In this document: in pieces, positions 7,263 to 14,996 of the stretch
How positions within the stretch are numbered: position 1 is the stretch's first letter
Layout of the letters: each line of letters begins with the position of its first letter
Assembly: GCA_903829565.1 (NCBI GenBank)
Contig: CAIKQM010000563.1
Location: 1 to 22,328 of the forward strand
Reading direction: 5' to 3'
DNA: 22,328 nt
From: an uncultured Planctomycetota bacterium
GTDB taxonomy: Bacteria; Planctomycetota; UBA1135; GCA-002686595
Notes under the pieces: model-generated
Seen by the model: the letters and a program-made list of their open reading frames with translations, nothing else
What the model was told of the DNA's origin: nothing
Database searches by the model: none
Program-made: the position numbers and the translations under genes

Positions 7263-8035
7263 TGGAGCGCGAGCAACCGCATCGTCGGCCGCCGCGCATG
7301 GAGCGGCCGGCCCTCAAGCTGCAGACCACGACGCTGTGGTACTACCCGTCGCAGCAGTACTCCGATGAGCCGATGGGTACTCCCGGCTATGTCGGTGCCA
7401 CGCCGGCGTATGTCGTCTGGAATCTGCTCCAGCGCTACACGCGCGAGAACGATTTGGTGGTCGACCCGTTTTGCGGCGGGGGCACAACTTTGGATGTCGC
7501 GCGCAGCTTGAAGCGCCGCGCGTTGGGGTACGACTTGCAGCCGCAGCGCCCCGACATCTTTCGCGCTGACGCGCGCAAGCTGCCTATCGAAGACGCCAAG
7601 GTGGACTTCGTGTTCATGGATCCGCCGTATTCGACACACCTTGAGTACAGCGGTGCGGAAGAATGCATCGGCGAGTTGGATGCGTTCGATGGCTCCTACT
7701 TTGAGGCGATGGACTTAGTCCTGCGCGAGACGCTGCGCGTGTTGCGCGACCGGCGCTACTTCGCGTTGTACGTGTCGGACTCGTACAAGAAGGGCAAGGG
7801 CTTTGTGCCGCTGGGCGCGCGCTTGTCGTCGATGTGCGAAGCACTCGGCTGCAAGGCCGTGGATCAAGTGGCCGTGGTGCGCGGCAACCGCAAGTTAGAG
7901 AAGCCCAACTTCCATAAGGCCGCCGAGGAAGGGAACTTCTTCCTGCGTGGCTTCAATCACTTGCTGATCTTCAAGAAGGAGCAAGTGGTCAAGCGTGACA
8001 TGCAAGCGGCGCCGCCGAAGCAGCGCCGCTCGTAA
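7262..8035 (+). CDS. SAM-dependent DNA methylase-like protein
   Basis: This 257-residue protein has a Rossmann-type methyltransferase core. The SAM-binding motif I is DPFCGGGTTLDVA (about 68-80), with an acidic residue at the end of the next strand (GYD), and the catalytic motif IV is DPPYSTHLEYS (about 120). DPPY is used by exocyclic amino-group methylases acting on adenine or cytosine in DNA, and related folds act on RNA. Motif I precedes motif IV, unlike the beta-class order. The opening WYYPSQQYSD and the closing FFLRGFNHLLIFKK are conserved-looking. No restriction endonuclease is adjacent, so if it acts on DNA it is an orphan methylase; an RNA substrate cannot be excluded. The ATG at 7262 is coupled to the upstream small gene; a second ATG 17 codons later is possible. 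Confidence 0.8.
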   Translation: MEREQPHRRPPRMERPALKLQTTTLWYYPSQQYSDEPMGTPGYVGATPAYVVWNLLQRYTRENDLVVDPFCGGGTTLDVARSLKRRALGYDLQPQRPDIFRADARKLPIEDAKVDFVFMDPPYSTHLEYSGAEECIGELDAFDGSYFEAMDLVLRETLRVLRDRRYFALYVSDSYKKGKGFVPLGARLSSMCEALGCKAVDQVAVVRGNRKLEKPNFHKAAEEGNFFLRGFNHLLIFKKEQVVKRDMQAAPPKQRRS

Positions 8036-8057
8036 GCGTAGTCACCTTGCAGGTCAC

Positions 8058-9263
8058 TCAGTCGTGCGGCGGACCGTCATGCACGGTGCCATCCGCGTGC
8101 GTGTGGCTGCCTTGCGTTTGACCGCTCGGAGGTTGCGCCGGAGGCACACCACCATCGGCGGGCAAGGTGACGCCGCTGCCATCTCCGGCACCGGGCCCCA
8201 TGGTCTCGCCGGTGGCGGCCGTCTTGTCCTTCAAGACTTCGGCCTTCTTCTTGCCGAAGTTCGAGCGGCTGTAGCTGGAGATCTGGTACGCCCATCCGGC
8301 GAGCTTCTTCTGCAGCGTTTGTGCCTCTGTTTTGACGGCCTCTTCCGCCGTCTCAGCGCACGACACGTCGAAACGCGCCCAGCTCTTGCCGTCTTGGTCC
8401 TTGGTCTTCACGGTTACGGTCAGACCGTCAAAAGTAGTGAACACGGAGGTCGGGCCAGCACCCGTCTCGAAGTCCACGCTGGCGAGCGGGGTCACATCCT
8501 CGAGATTCACCCACTCCAAGGCCGAGGCGACGGATCCGGGCGCGGACGGGTAGGTGGGTTCCTTGCCTTCGGGAATGTCGGCCAAGGTGTAGTCAGCCAC
8601 ATCCTTGGACGCACGCGTGATGTCAAAGCGCTCACCATCGGGATGCGCGATGGAGACGGTGGCGACGCGATCGCGCTTGACCTCGACAATCTTCTTGTCA
8701 AGCCAGCTTGACGGGTCTTCGTGGAACTCGGCCTTGCCGCGCACCAGCCAGCACTGTGCGTCACCGGTGCGACGCACATAGGTTTGGTTCGACTCAAAGG
8801 AACCCTTCTGTTCCATCTGCTTGCCGATCACCAACGAGGCCAGCGTGGCTCCCGAGGCGTTCAGCAAGTCCACCTGCACGGCCTTGGAACCTTCGCTCTT
8901 GGGATCCGCCAGGTCGAGTTGCGCATAGCGCTCGGCATTGGCGGTCTTCTTCTCCAAGAGCTTCATGTCGCGCAACACCAGCAGGGCCTTGCGCACCGAC
9001 GAGGTCTCGATGGGGTAGCCACCTTTCTCCGACAAGCCCCATGCCTCGCCGGTCTTCTTGAGGGTGTAGCTCTTGTCGTTGCGCTGCACGCGGATCTCCG
9101 TCACATCGTTGATGCGTTGGATGTCCTGCAGCTCCGGCAAGAGCCCCGAGCCAGCTTCCGTCACCACGGGTGCGGAGCTGCCCGAATCCTTCGAGATGTA
9201 CATGGCCGCGCCCACGACAACGGCGGCGGTCACAGCGAGTCCAGTCAATGTCTTGGCATTCAT
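8058..9263 (-). CDS. DUF4340 domain protein, last gene of Gld-type ABC operon
   Basis: This 401-residue protein starts MNAKTLTGLAV and has one N-terminal membrane segment (about 5-22), with the remainder probably periplasmic. The body (about 45-340) has the DUF4340 character: a short ISKDSG linker, IQRINDVTEIRVQRNDKSYTL, a WGLSEKGGYPIETSSVRKALLVLRDMK block and the alternating strand-rich segments typical of that domain. DUF4340 proteins regularly sit beside GldG-like genes. The C-terminus is Gly/Pro-rich and ends in a His/Asp tail (SHTHADGTVHDGPPHD), which could bind metal. The start lies 11 nt after the GldG-like stop and is preceded by GAGGTAT. It converges on the methylase gene with a 22-nt gap. 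Confidence 0.85.
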   Translation of the reverse strand: MNAKTLTGLAVTAAVVVGAAMYISKDSGSSAPVVTEAGSGLLPELQDIQRINDVTEIRVQRNDKSYTLKKTGEAWGLSEKGGYPIETSSVRKALLVLRDMKLLEKKTANAERYAQLDLADPKSEGSKAVQVDLLNASGATLASLVIGKQMEQKGSFESNQTYVRRTGDAQCWLVRGKAEFHEDPSSWLDKKIVEVKRDRVATVSIAHPDGERFDITRASKDVADYTLADIPEGKEPTYPSAPGSVASALEWVNLEDVTPLASVDFETGAGPTSVFTTFDGLTVTVKTKDQDGKSWARFDVSCAETAEEAVKTEAQTLQKKLAGWAYQISSYSRSNFGKKKAEVLKDKTAATGETMGPGAGDGSGVTLPADGGVPPAQPPSGQTQGSHTHADGTVHDGPPHD

Positions 9264-9274
9264 TGCGGGATACC

Positions 9275-11179
9275 TCAGTTGCGACGCGCAGCCGTGCGCG
9301 CCTCCATCATGCGCTTCTGACGCACGCGCCAAACCAACAACCCGATCAAGGCCACCAGCAGCGGTACAGCCACGGCGTTCCATAGGACCAGCCGTGTCTT
9401 GAGCTTTTGGATGTCCTTCTCAAGGTTGTGCTTCACGTTGCGCAATTCCTTGCGCGTCTTGATGCGCTCCTCGCGGAACTTCTCGATCTCGGCTTCTTGC
9501 TCGGGCGACAAGATCAAGGCGCTGTTCGAGTCCTTGTTGGCCTGCAGCTCGGCGATCTTGGTTTCAGCGTCCTTGAGCTTGGCTTCCAAGTCTTTTTGCT
9601 GGGCACGGAAGCTCGACTCGGCTTCTTTGCGCAACTCGGCCACCAGATCAAAGGGACGAATCGAACGACCACGCGAACGCAAGCTGATCAGGTCCGTGCT
9701 GCCGGCGAGGTTGTCAACTGTGTTGGACACGAAGGTTGCGTTGTCGGCCTGCGGCACGGCCACCTTTTGGCCGAAGAAGTTCTGCACGCGCACCCACAAG
9801 CGGTCGGTCAGCACATCCACGTCGGCGACCACCACCACTTGGATGTTGCTGGCTTCGCGCACCGACTCGACCGGAGCTTCTTCCGAGCCGTCTTCCTTGG
9901 CCGGACGGCCATCGGGGAAGGCGCTCTTGGCCGGGCCGCTGATGCGAACGGCGATGGGCAGGGGAGCATTCTCCGATTGGAAGGACTCCAGCAACTCCGG
10001 CGGATTAGGCCCGAACTGCAGCTTGCTCTTGGCGACGCGCATCGAAGACTTCGTGGTTTGGATCAGCTGCGTCACCGTGGTGGTGGCGCCGTCCTTCTTG
10101 CGCACCACACCTGTGGTGGCGAAGTTGATCTGATCGATCTCCGCCGTGGTCAAGTCATCCTTGGCCAGGGTGTCTTTGTCGGCTCGCGCCGACCACCACA
10201 CCACGTAGTCCACCGGTCCGGTCTGCCACTGCACGCGCAGCGCCAGATCCTTGTCAGCAGCGACTTCGTCCTTGTTCATCTCCACGCCCCAGCTCGCCAA
10301 CAAGTCCGTGAGCTCGGAGCCACGCTCGGCCATCATCGCGGCCATCGGGTTGGAGGGATCCTCCGGCACTTGCTGCTCTTCGAACATCGGGTCGACGAAG
10401 ACCAAGGCCTTGCCACCCTTCATCACATACTGGTCGATCTGCCACTGCGTGCGCTTGGACAAGCCTTGCGGGTGCACCACGACCAACACATCGAGATCCG
10501 CATCGAAGGTCTCGCTGGTCGCCGGGAGCATGCGCACATCGAAGCTCTGGCGCAGGTACTCCGTGATGTACCACGGCTCGGCGGCCGCGCGCGGATTGCT
10601 GAAGCGCGCCATCGGGTTGCCGTCCATCGGCAACGCAGTGAGCACGCCCACGACCTTCTTCTTGGTGTTGGCCAGGTTGTAGACGAGGCGCGTGAGGTCG
10701 TACTCCAAGAACTCCTCGCGGCTGTCTTGGAAGAACTCAATCACCTCGGTGGCATCGGTCGAGTTCGTGCCCACGAGTCCGAAGTACAGCATTTCACCTG
10801 CACCGGAGATCGGGACACCCTTCAAGCCGTACGCCACAGCTTCGTCCTCGGTGTCCGAGAACGGTTCGGGGTCCTTGACCAGCAGTGTCAAGTTTCCATT
10901 ACTCTCGGCGGCGTACTCGCCCAAGAGTTCTTGCACGCGCTGTGCGTACGAAACCAAGCCCGGCGCTTGTTGCGCGAGGCCCTTGGAGAAGTAGAAGCGC
11001 AGCGTGACCGGCTCCTTTAAATCCTTGAGCACATTGCGCGTGCCTTGCGACAGCGTGTACAGGCCGTTCTCCGTCATGTCGATGCGCGCGCCCGAAAGCG
11101 AGGCGCCCGTAAAGACGTTGAAGGCCAGGAACAGCACGAGGACTACGATGAGTCCGGTGGCGGACATGAGATTCTTCAT
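9275..11179 (-). CDS. GldG-like ABC transporter auxiliary protein
   Basis: This 634-residue protein matches the GldG/ABC-type uncharacterised transport family (PF09822). It has an N-terminal membrane helix (about 7-28), then the diagnostic DMTENGLYTLSQGTRNVLKDLKEPVTLRFYFS, followed by a large extracytoplasmic domain with VLVVVHPQGLSKRTQWQIDQYV and GGKALVFVDP. Near the C-terminus comes a charged coiled coil (about 520-600) rich in Lys/Glu and a final helix (about 605-625) before an Arg-rich tail. In gliding Bacteroidetes GldA, GldF and GldG form an ABC transporter needed for motility; planctomycete relatives are of unknown function. The ATG is preceded by AAGGAGCTCCAGCC, one of the clearest ribosome sites in the window. 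It lies 19 nt after the permease stop. Confidence 0.9.
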   Translation of the reverse strand: MKNLMSATGLIVVLVLFLAFNVFTGASLSGARIDMTENGLYTLSQGTRNVLKDLKEPVTLRFYFSKGLAQQAPGLVSYAQRVQELLGEYAAESNGNLTLLVKDPEPFSDTEDEAVAYGLKGVPISGAGEMLYFGLVGTNSTDATEVIEFFQDSREEFLEYDLTRLVYNLANTKKKVVGVLTALPMDGNPMARFSNPRAAAEPWYITEYLRQSFDVRMLPATSETFDADLDVLVVVHPQGLSKRTQWQIDQYVMKGGKALVFVDPMFEEQQVPEDPSNPMAAMMAERGSELTDLLASWGVEMNKDEVAADKDLALRVQWQTGPVDYVVWWSARADKDTLAKDDLTTAEIDQINFATTGVVRKKDGATTTVTQLIQTTKSSMRVAKSKLQFGPNPPELLESFQSENAPLPIAVRISGPAKSAFPDGRPAKEDGSEEAPVESVREASNIQVVVVADVDVLTDRLWVRVQNFFGQKVAVPQADNATFVSNTVDNLAGSTDLISLRSRGRSIRPFDLVAELRKEAESSFRAQQKDLEAKLKDAETKIAELQANKDSNSALILSPEQEAEIEKFREERIKTRKELRNVKHNLEKDIQKLKTRLVLWNAVAVPLLVALIGLLVWRVRQKRMMEARTAARRN

Positions 11180-11198
11180 GGCTGGAGCTCCTTCCTTC

Positions 11199-11933
11199 TT
11201 AGTCGGCCTTCTTGAGGTCCAAGACGATGGCGTTCGCAAGCAGCGAACCACCGATCAACGAGCCAAAGAACGTCAACGCACGCACATCAATGACACCGCT
11301 CGTGATGGTGTTCATCTGTGACAAGAAGCTGAACGAACGCACGGCATCCAGCACGCTGCTGGGCACTGCACCCGCGAGCGGTTCGAGCACTGCCGGCGTT
11401 CCCGCCAGCACCAGCACCAAGCCGACCACGAAGGTCAACACGAAGGCGATGACCTGATTCTTGGTCAGCGCCGACAGGAACGAACCCACCGCGAGGTAGC
11501 CACCAGCAAGCAAGAAGCTGCCGATGTAGCTGGCGGCGATGACACCGTTGTCGGGCTGGCCGAGATAGTTGACGGTCAACCAGATCGGGAAGGTCAGCAC
11601 CAGCGCGATGCCCGCGAACATCCACGCCGCGAGGAACTTGCCCAGCACGGTTTGGGCCATCGACACCGGCAAGGTCATCAGCAACTCGATGGTGCCGCTC
11701 TTGCGTTCCTCGGCCCACAAGCGCATCGAGATGGCCGGGATCAGGAACAAGTACAGCCACGGGTGGAAGGCGAAAAACGGCTGCAAATCCGCTTGTTCGC
11801 GCTCGTAGAAGCCACCGAGATAGAACGGCAGCAACGACATGGCGATCAAGTAGAAGAAGATGAACACATACGCGACGGGAGTCGCGAAGTAGCCGTTGAG
11901 TTCGCGTTTGAGGAGGACGAGGGTGGTCTTCAC
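11199..11933 (-). CDS. ABC-2 type permease, GldF-like
   Basis: This 244-residue protein has about six membrane segments. The N-terminus reads KTTLVLLKRELNGYFATPVAY, typical of GldF/ABC-2 permeases, followed by MRLWAEERKSGTIELLMTLPVSM, the conserved cytoplasmic helix that contacts the ATPase, and further hydrophobic blocks ending DLKKAD. It starts at a GTG (11933-11931), 16 nt after the ATPase stop; no ATG is available near the N-terminal homology. Together with the ATPase upstream and the GldG-like protein downstream it forms one ABC complex of the export/mechanical type. The substrate is unknown. Confidence 0.9.
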   Translation of the reverse strand: MKTTLVLLKRELNGYFATPVAYVFIFFYLIAMSLLPFYLGGFYEREQADLQPFFAFHPWLYLFLIPAISMRLWAEERKSGTIELLMTLPVSMAQTVLGKFLAAWMFAGIALVLTFPIWLTVNYLGQPDNGVIAASYIGSFLLAGGYLAVGSFLSALTKNQVIAFVLTFVVGLVLVLAGTPAVLEPLAGAVPSSVLDAVRSFSFLSQMNTITSGVIDVRALTFFGSLIGGSLLANAIVLDLKKAD

Positions 11934-11949
11934 GGTCGTGCCTTGCGCC

Positions 11950-12675
11950 TCAGGATTGGTTGGTGGCAGAGCCACTGGTGGTGATCTTGCGGAAGACTGT
12001 GTCGAGCGGACCGCGCGCGGCCAACTCCTGTGGCGTGCCGTCGAACAGCACTCGCCCGCTGGCGATGATGATCGCGCGCGTGCACACCGCCTCGACTTCT
12101 TCGAGGATGTGGGTCGACAGCACAATGGCCTTGCCGGGCGCCATCTCTTGGATGAGCGTGCGCACTTCGTGCTTTTGATTCGGGTCCAAGCCGTCGGTCG
12201 GTTCGTCCAGGACCAACACTTGCGGGTCATGCAAGATGGCTTGCGCCAAGCCCACGCGCCGCTTGAAGCCCTTCGAGAGGGTCTCAATGCGCTGGTGGAG
12301 CACCGCTTCGAGGTGCACTTGCTTGACAACCTTGGCGATGCGCTCCGCCTTCGTCGCCCCCGCGAGTCCGCGGATGTCAGCGATGAAGTCCAAGAACGCA
12401 GCCGGCGTCATGTCGCCGTATGCGGGCGCGCCTTCCGGCAGGTAGCCGAGCTGCCGCTTGGCCTCCAACGGTGCGGTGGCCACATCGTGACCGCAGATAG
12501 AGGCGCGGCCCGAGGTCGGGGTGAGGAACCCGGTCAGCATCTTCATCGTGGTCGACTTGCCCGCGCCGTTGGGGCCGAGGAAGCCGAGCACTTCGCCCTT
12601 CTTGACTTCGAAGCTGATCCGGTCGACCGCGCGGAGCGGTCCGAAATCCTTGCACAGGTCTTGGATTGCGATCAT
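11950..12675 (-). CDS. ABC transporter ATP-binding protein, GldA-like
   Basis: This 241-residue ATPase powers the permease encoded just downstream. Visible motifs are Walker A GPNGAGKSTTMKMLTG (about 34-49), Q-loop region around QLGYLPE, the signature LSKGFKRRVGLAQA (a variant of LSGGQ usual in GldA/NatA-type proteins), Walker B VLVLDEPTDGLDP and the switch His in STHILEEVE. Length is normal for a single-domain subunit. The frame is open upstream to 12930, but homology starts at MIAIQDLCKDFG, so the ATG at 12675-12673 is chosen. A TAGACA hexamer sits 7 nt upstream of it and a perfect 14-nt palindrome is 26 nt upstream, in the gap shared with the divergent metal-transporter gene. Confidence 0.93.
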   Translation of the reverse strand: MIAIQDLCKDFGPLRAVDRISFEVKKGEVLGFLGPNGAGKSTTMKMLTGFLTPTSGRASICGHDVATAPLEAKRQLGYLPEGAPAYGDMTPAAFLDFIADIRGLAGATKAERIAKVVKQVHLEAVLHQRIETLSKGFKRRVGLAQAILHDPQVLVLDEPTDGLDPNQKHEVRTLIQEMAPGKAIVLSTHILEEVEAVCTRAIIIASGRVLFDGTPQELAARGPLDTVFRKITTSGSATNQS

Positions 12676-12701
12676 GAGGCTCTGTCTAGGTTCGCGGGTC
12701 C

Positions 12702-12715
12702 GGCCTCCGGAGGCC
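12702..12715. promoter_or_regulatory. perfect 14-nt palindrome, possible operator
   Basis: GGCCTCCGGAGGCC is its own reverse complement. It lies 26 nt upstream of the ABC ATPase start, just upstream of a TAGACA hexamer on the minus strand, in the 231-nt gap between divergent transcription units. The position suits a regulator site, but the sequence is GC-only apart from its T/A pair and could be chance. Confidence 0.3.
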
Positions 12716-12773
12716 ACATGGCCTGTTCCGGATGCGGCGCACCGCAATGGGGGGCAGCATTGTCCGCGCGGCC

Positions 12774-12808
12774 AGCGGCTTGGCAAGGATTCCCCATGCC
12801 AAGCTGCT
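12774..12808. repeat. 12-bp inverted repeat / stem-loop in divergent gap
   Basis: The arm at 12774-12785 (AGCGGCTTGGCA) pairs with 12797-12808 (TGCCAAGCTGCT) over all 12 positions with a single G-T wobble and an 11-nt loop. No T-run follows, so it is not an obvious terminator, and neither flanking gene ends here. The core GCTTGGC/GCCAAGC recurs in a second hairpin in the fabI leader. It may be an operator or an RNA leader structure. Confidence 0.5.
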
Positions 12809-12887
12809 AGCCGTGTGGGGCAACTCGTACGGAAGATGCCCTCGCGCGTTAGCGGTCCTTCCATGAAGGGCATGTGCGGCGTACAAG

Positions 12888-12893
12888 TAGGGT
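12888..12893 (+). promoter_or_regulatory. candidate -10 (TAGGGT) for ZIP-permease gene
   Basis: TAGGGT ends 13 nt before the GTG at 12907, the same spacing as the TACACT of thyX. It deviates from TAnnCT at one position. If correct, it excludes the in-frame GTG at 12874 as the start. Confidence 0.28.
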
Positions 12894-12906
12894 CCGGAAT
12901 CGGCCT

Positions 12907-14937
12907 GTGGATGCCCTCACGACCAGCCATGTAGCCCTGTTGCTGTTAGGCGCAGGCGTTCTAGGCGCGCTCCTACCCTTGCAGCGCCGCTGGACCGAGC
13001 GGGGCCTGCACCTGTTCGTGGCCCTGGCGGCGGGCATCTTCCTGGGGACCATCTTCCTGCACTTGCTGCCGCACCTAGCGGGGGGCGAGCTGCACGAGGG
13101 CCACAACCATGGCCCTGTCCCGCACGGAATCGGCCCATGGGTCGCCGCTTTGGCGGGCTTGCTGCTGTTGTTCGCGATCGAGCGCGTGTGGCTGCGTCGC
13201 GCGGGCGGTGGGCATGCGCATCATCACCACGGGCATGATCATCATGGGCACGCCCATGAAGAGACCGGAGCTGCTGAACCGGAGGCCAACGACAACCCGC
13301 ACCGCGTCCTGTGGGTGGCGACCCTCGTCGGTTTGACGTTGCATGCGGCCACGGCTGGCTTCGCCTATGCCGGTGCGTTGCAAAGCCCCAATGGCATGGG
13401 CACGCAGCTCTTGATCTCCATTCTGCTGCACAAGGCCACGGAGACGTTCTCGTTGGCCACGGTGTTGCGTTTGGCGGGTATGCCGTTGCGGCGCGCACTG
13501 GTGTGGCTGGGGTTGTTCACCCTGGTCGAGCCGGCGGGCCTTTTGTTGGGCGCTTCGGTGCTGCAGTGGTCTCCTGAGCTCGACCCGCTGTTGACCGGCT
13601 TCGCGCTCGGCACGTTCTTGTATGTGGCGGTGTGCGATCTGTTGCCAGAGGTCTTCCACGGCGCCAAGCGCCCCGGGCGCGAATTGCTCGCGGTGTTGGC
13701 GGGGATTGGCATCACAGCCGTCAGCTTGAGTGGCTTTGGACCGCTGACTCCTCAACTGGAGGCCGTGTTCGCGTCTTCGTGGGGGCTGTACCTGCAGATG
13801 GCGCCGCTGCTGCTGGTGGGCTTCCTCTTGGCGGGGATCGTGAAGCGTTGGATCTCGACGGAGTTCTTGGCGCGCAAGATGGGTGGTGATGATCTCAAGT
13901 CCGTGGCATGGGCCGCGGCCGTGGGAGCACCTCTGCCCTTGTGCTCGTGCTCTGTCGTGCCGGTCGCTCTGGCCTTGCGCAAAGGCGGCGCCAGCAAGGG
14001 AGCGACTAGTGCCTTCAGCATTTCTACGCCGGAAACAGGCGTGGATTCGGTCGCGGCTTCTTGGAGCTTGCTGGGACCGTTCATGACCATCGTGCGGCCG
14101 GTGGCTGCGGTGTTGACGGCCTTTGCGTCCGGTGCAGCCGTCAACTGGCTGGTCAAGTCCGGCCTGGATCGCGAACCTGCGCAAGCCCCCGGAGCGGATT
14201 GCCCCAAGTGCGCGCCTCCGCCGGAGCCTGTCAAGGAAACTGGCAGCTGCTGCGCCAAGTCCGAGCCTGGCACTGAGCTCAAACTTGCTGCGCCGTTCAA
14301 GTTGAGTGCACCCACCACCGCGCCGCTTGTGCAAAGGGCTAAGCCGGTACACGAGTCTGGTCCTGCCAAGGCACCGTCTAATCCAGTCCTTGCGGTGCTG
14401 CGCTTTGCTTATGTGGATGTCTTGGACGATGTGGCGCCGTCGCTGCTGGTCGGCCTCGTCATTGCAGGCATCTTGGGAGCATTCCTGCCGCTGGATGCTT
14501 TGGAGACGGAGTCTCTCCAAGGCTTCGGAGGTTTGCTCGCCATGTTGGTGATTGGCGTGCCGCTGTATGTGTGCGCTTCCGCGAGCACGCCGATTGCCGC
14601 GACGCTGCTGGCCAAGGGGCTGTCTCCTGGTGCAGCGCTCGTGTTCTTGTTGGTGGGGCCCGCTACCAACAGCGCCACGCTCGTGGTGTTGGCGCGCAAC
14701 CTCGGTTGGCGCTTCGTGTTGGTCCAACTGACAGCCCTGTGCGCCTCCGCGTTGTTGTTGGGGGCACTGGTCAATCTGTGGGCCCCAGCCGGTGTGGCTG
14801 CACAAGCCGAAGCCTGCATGCACGGAGCGGTGGGTTGGTTGGAGTATGGCTCTGCAGCTGTGCTTGGTGTGTTGCTCGTCGTGAGCCTGCTGAGAACCCG
14901 AGCAGGGCTGAAGCTGCTGGATGACTTGCGCGGCTGA
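12907..14937 (+). CDS. ZIP metal transporter fused to SO_0444-type Cu/Zn efflux permease
   Basis: This about 676-residue membrane protein contains two complete transporter domains. The first (about 5-275) is a ZIP: GIFLGTIFLHLLPHLAG in TM2, a His-rich loop (about 100-118), LHAATAG in TM4, LHKATETFSLA in TM5 and GTFLYVAVCDLLPE near the end. The second (about 290-676) is a DUF318-type permease of the SO_0444 Cu/Zn efflux family: LCSCSVVPVALALRKGG (about 345), STPETGVDS (about 375), a Cys-bearing loop with CPKC and SCC (about 432-448), then VPLYVCASASTPIAATLL and LLVGPATNSATLVVL. ZIPs move divalent metals into the cytoplasm and the second family is linked to Cu/Zn efflux, so direction and substrate of the fusion are unclear. 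Start GTG at 12907 is preferred; GTG at 12874 would add 11 basic residues. There is one uninterrupted frame across the junction. Confidence 0.88.
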   Translation: MDALTTSHVALLLLGAGVLGALLPLQRRWTERGLHLFVALAAGIFLGTIFLHLLPHLAGGELHEGHNHGPVPHGIGPWVAALAGLLLLFAIERVWLRRAGGGHAHHHHGHDHHGHAHEETGAAEPEANDNPHRVLWVATLVGLTLHAATAGFAYAGALQSPNGMGTQLLISILLHKATETFSLATVLRLAGMPLRRALVWLGLFTLVEPAGLLLGASVLQWSPELDPLLTGFALGTFLYVAVCDLLPEVFHGAKRPGRELLAVLAGIGITAVSLSGFGPLTPQLEAVFASSWGLYLQMAPLLLVGFLLAGIVKRWISTEFLARKMGGDDLKSVAWAAAVGAPLPLCSCSVVPVALALRKGGASKGATSAFSISTPETGVDSVAASWSLLGPFMTIVRPVAAVLTAFASGAAVNWLVKSGLDREPAQAPGADCPKCAPPPEPVKETGSCCAKSEPGTELKLAAPFKLSAPTTAPLVQRAKPVHESGPAKAPSNPVLAVLRFAYVDVLDDVAPSLLVGLVIAGILGAFLPLDALETESLQGFGGLLAMLVIGVPLYVCASASTPIAATLLAKGLSPGAALVFLLVGPATNSATLVVLARNLGWRFVLVQLTALCASALLLGALVNLWAPAGVAAQAEACMHGAVGWLEYGSAAVLGVLLVVSLLRTRAGLKLLDDLRG

Positions 14938-14948
14938 GGCCCGCACTA

Positions 14949-14979
14949 GGCTCTTTTTTTGAGCCATTCGAGAAGGCTC
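14949..14979 (+). promoter_or_regulatory. two mutually exclusive hairpins before slyD
   Basis: GGCTC (14949-14953), GAGCC (14961-14965) and GGCTC (14975-14979) occur in series. The middle arm can pair with either flank: with the first across a loop of seven T, or with the third across nine bases. This sits 12 nt after the transporter stop and could be a terminator/antiterminator-like element or a simple terminator. The 5-bp stems are short. Confidence 0.3.
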
Positions 14980-14984
14980 GTCGC

Positions 14985-14990
14985 TACGCT
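14985..14990 (+). promoter_or_regulatory. candidate -10 (TACGCT) for slyD
   Basis: TACGCT ends 6 nt before the slyD ATG with no Shine-Dalgarno between, so transcription would begin essentially at the start codon. A second match, TAGGCT, lies at 14947-14952 within the first hairpin arm and is an alternative promoter with a longer leader. Confidence 0.35.
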
Positions 14991-14996
14991 GTGCCG

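Noticed and set aside
8036..8057. Possible bidirectional terminator between the methylase and DUF4340 genes
   Set aside because: Only a 4-bp ACCT/AGGT stem is visible in the 22-nt gap, too weak to call.
9407..11020. 537-codon open frame on the plus strand opposite the GldG-like gene
   Set aside because: It is the antisense shadow of a well-supported minus-strand gene; its composition is His/Arg/Leu-rich with no recognisable motif, as expected from reading GC-rich codons backwards.
13075..14967. 630-codon open frame on the minus strand opposite the ZIP-permease fusion
   Set aside because: The plus-strand protein has clear transporter motifs throughout, while the antisense product is Gln/Arg/His-rich low complexity.
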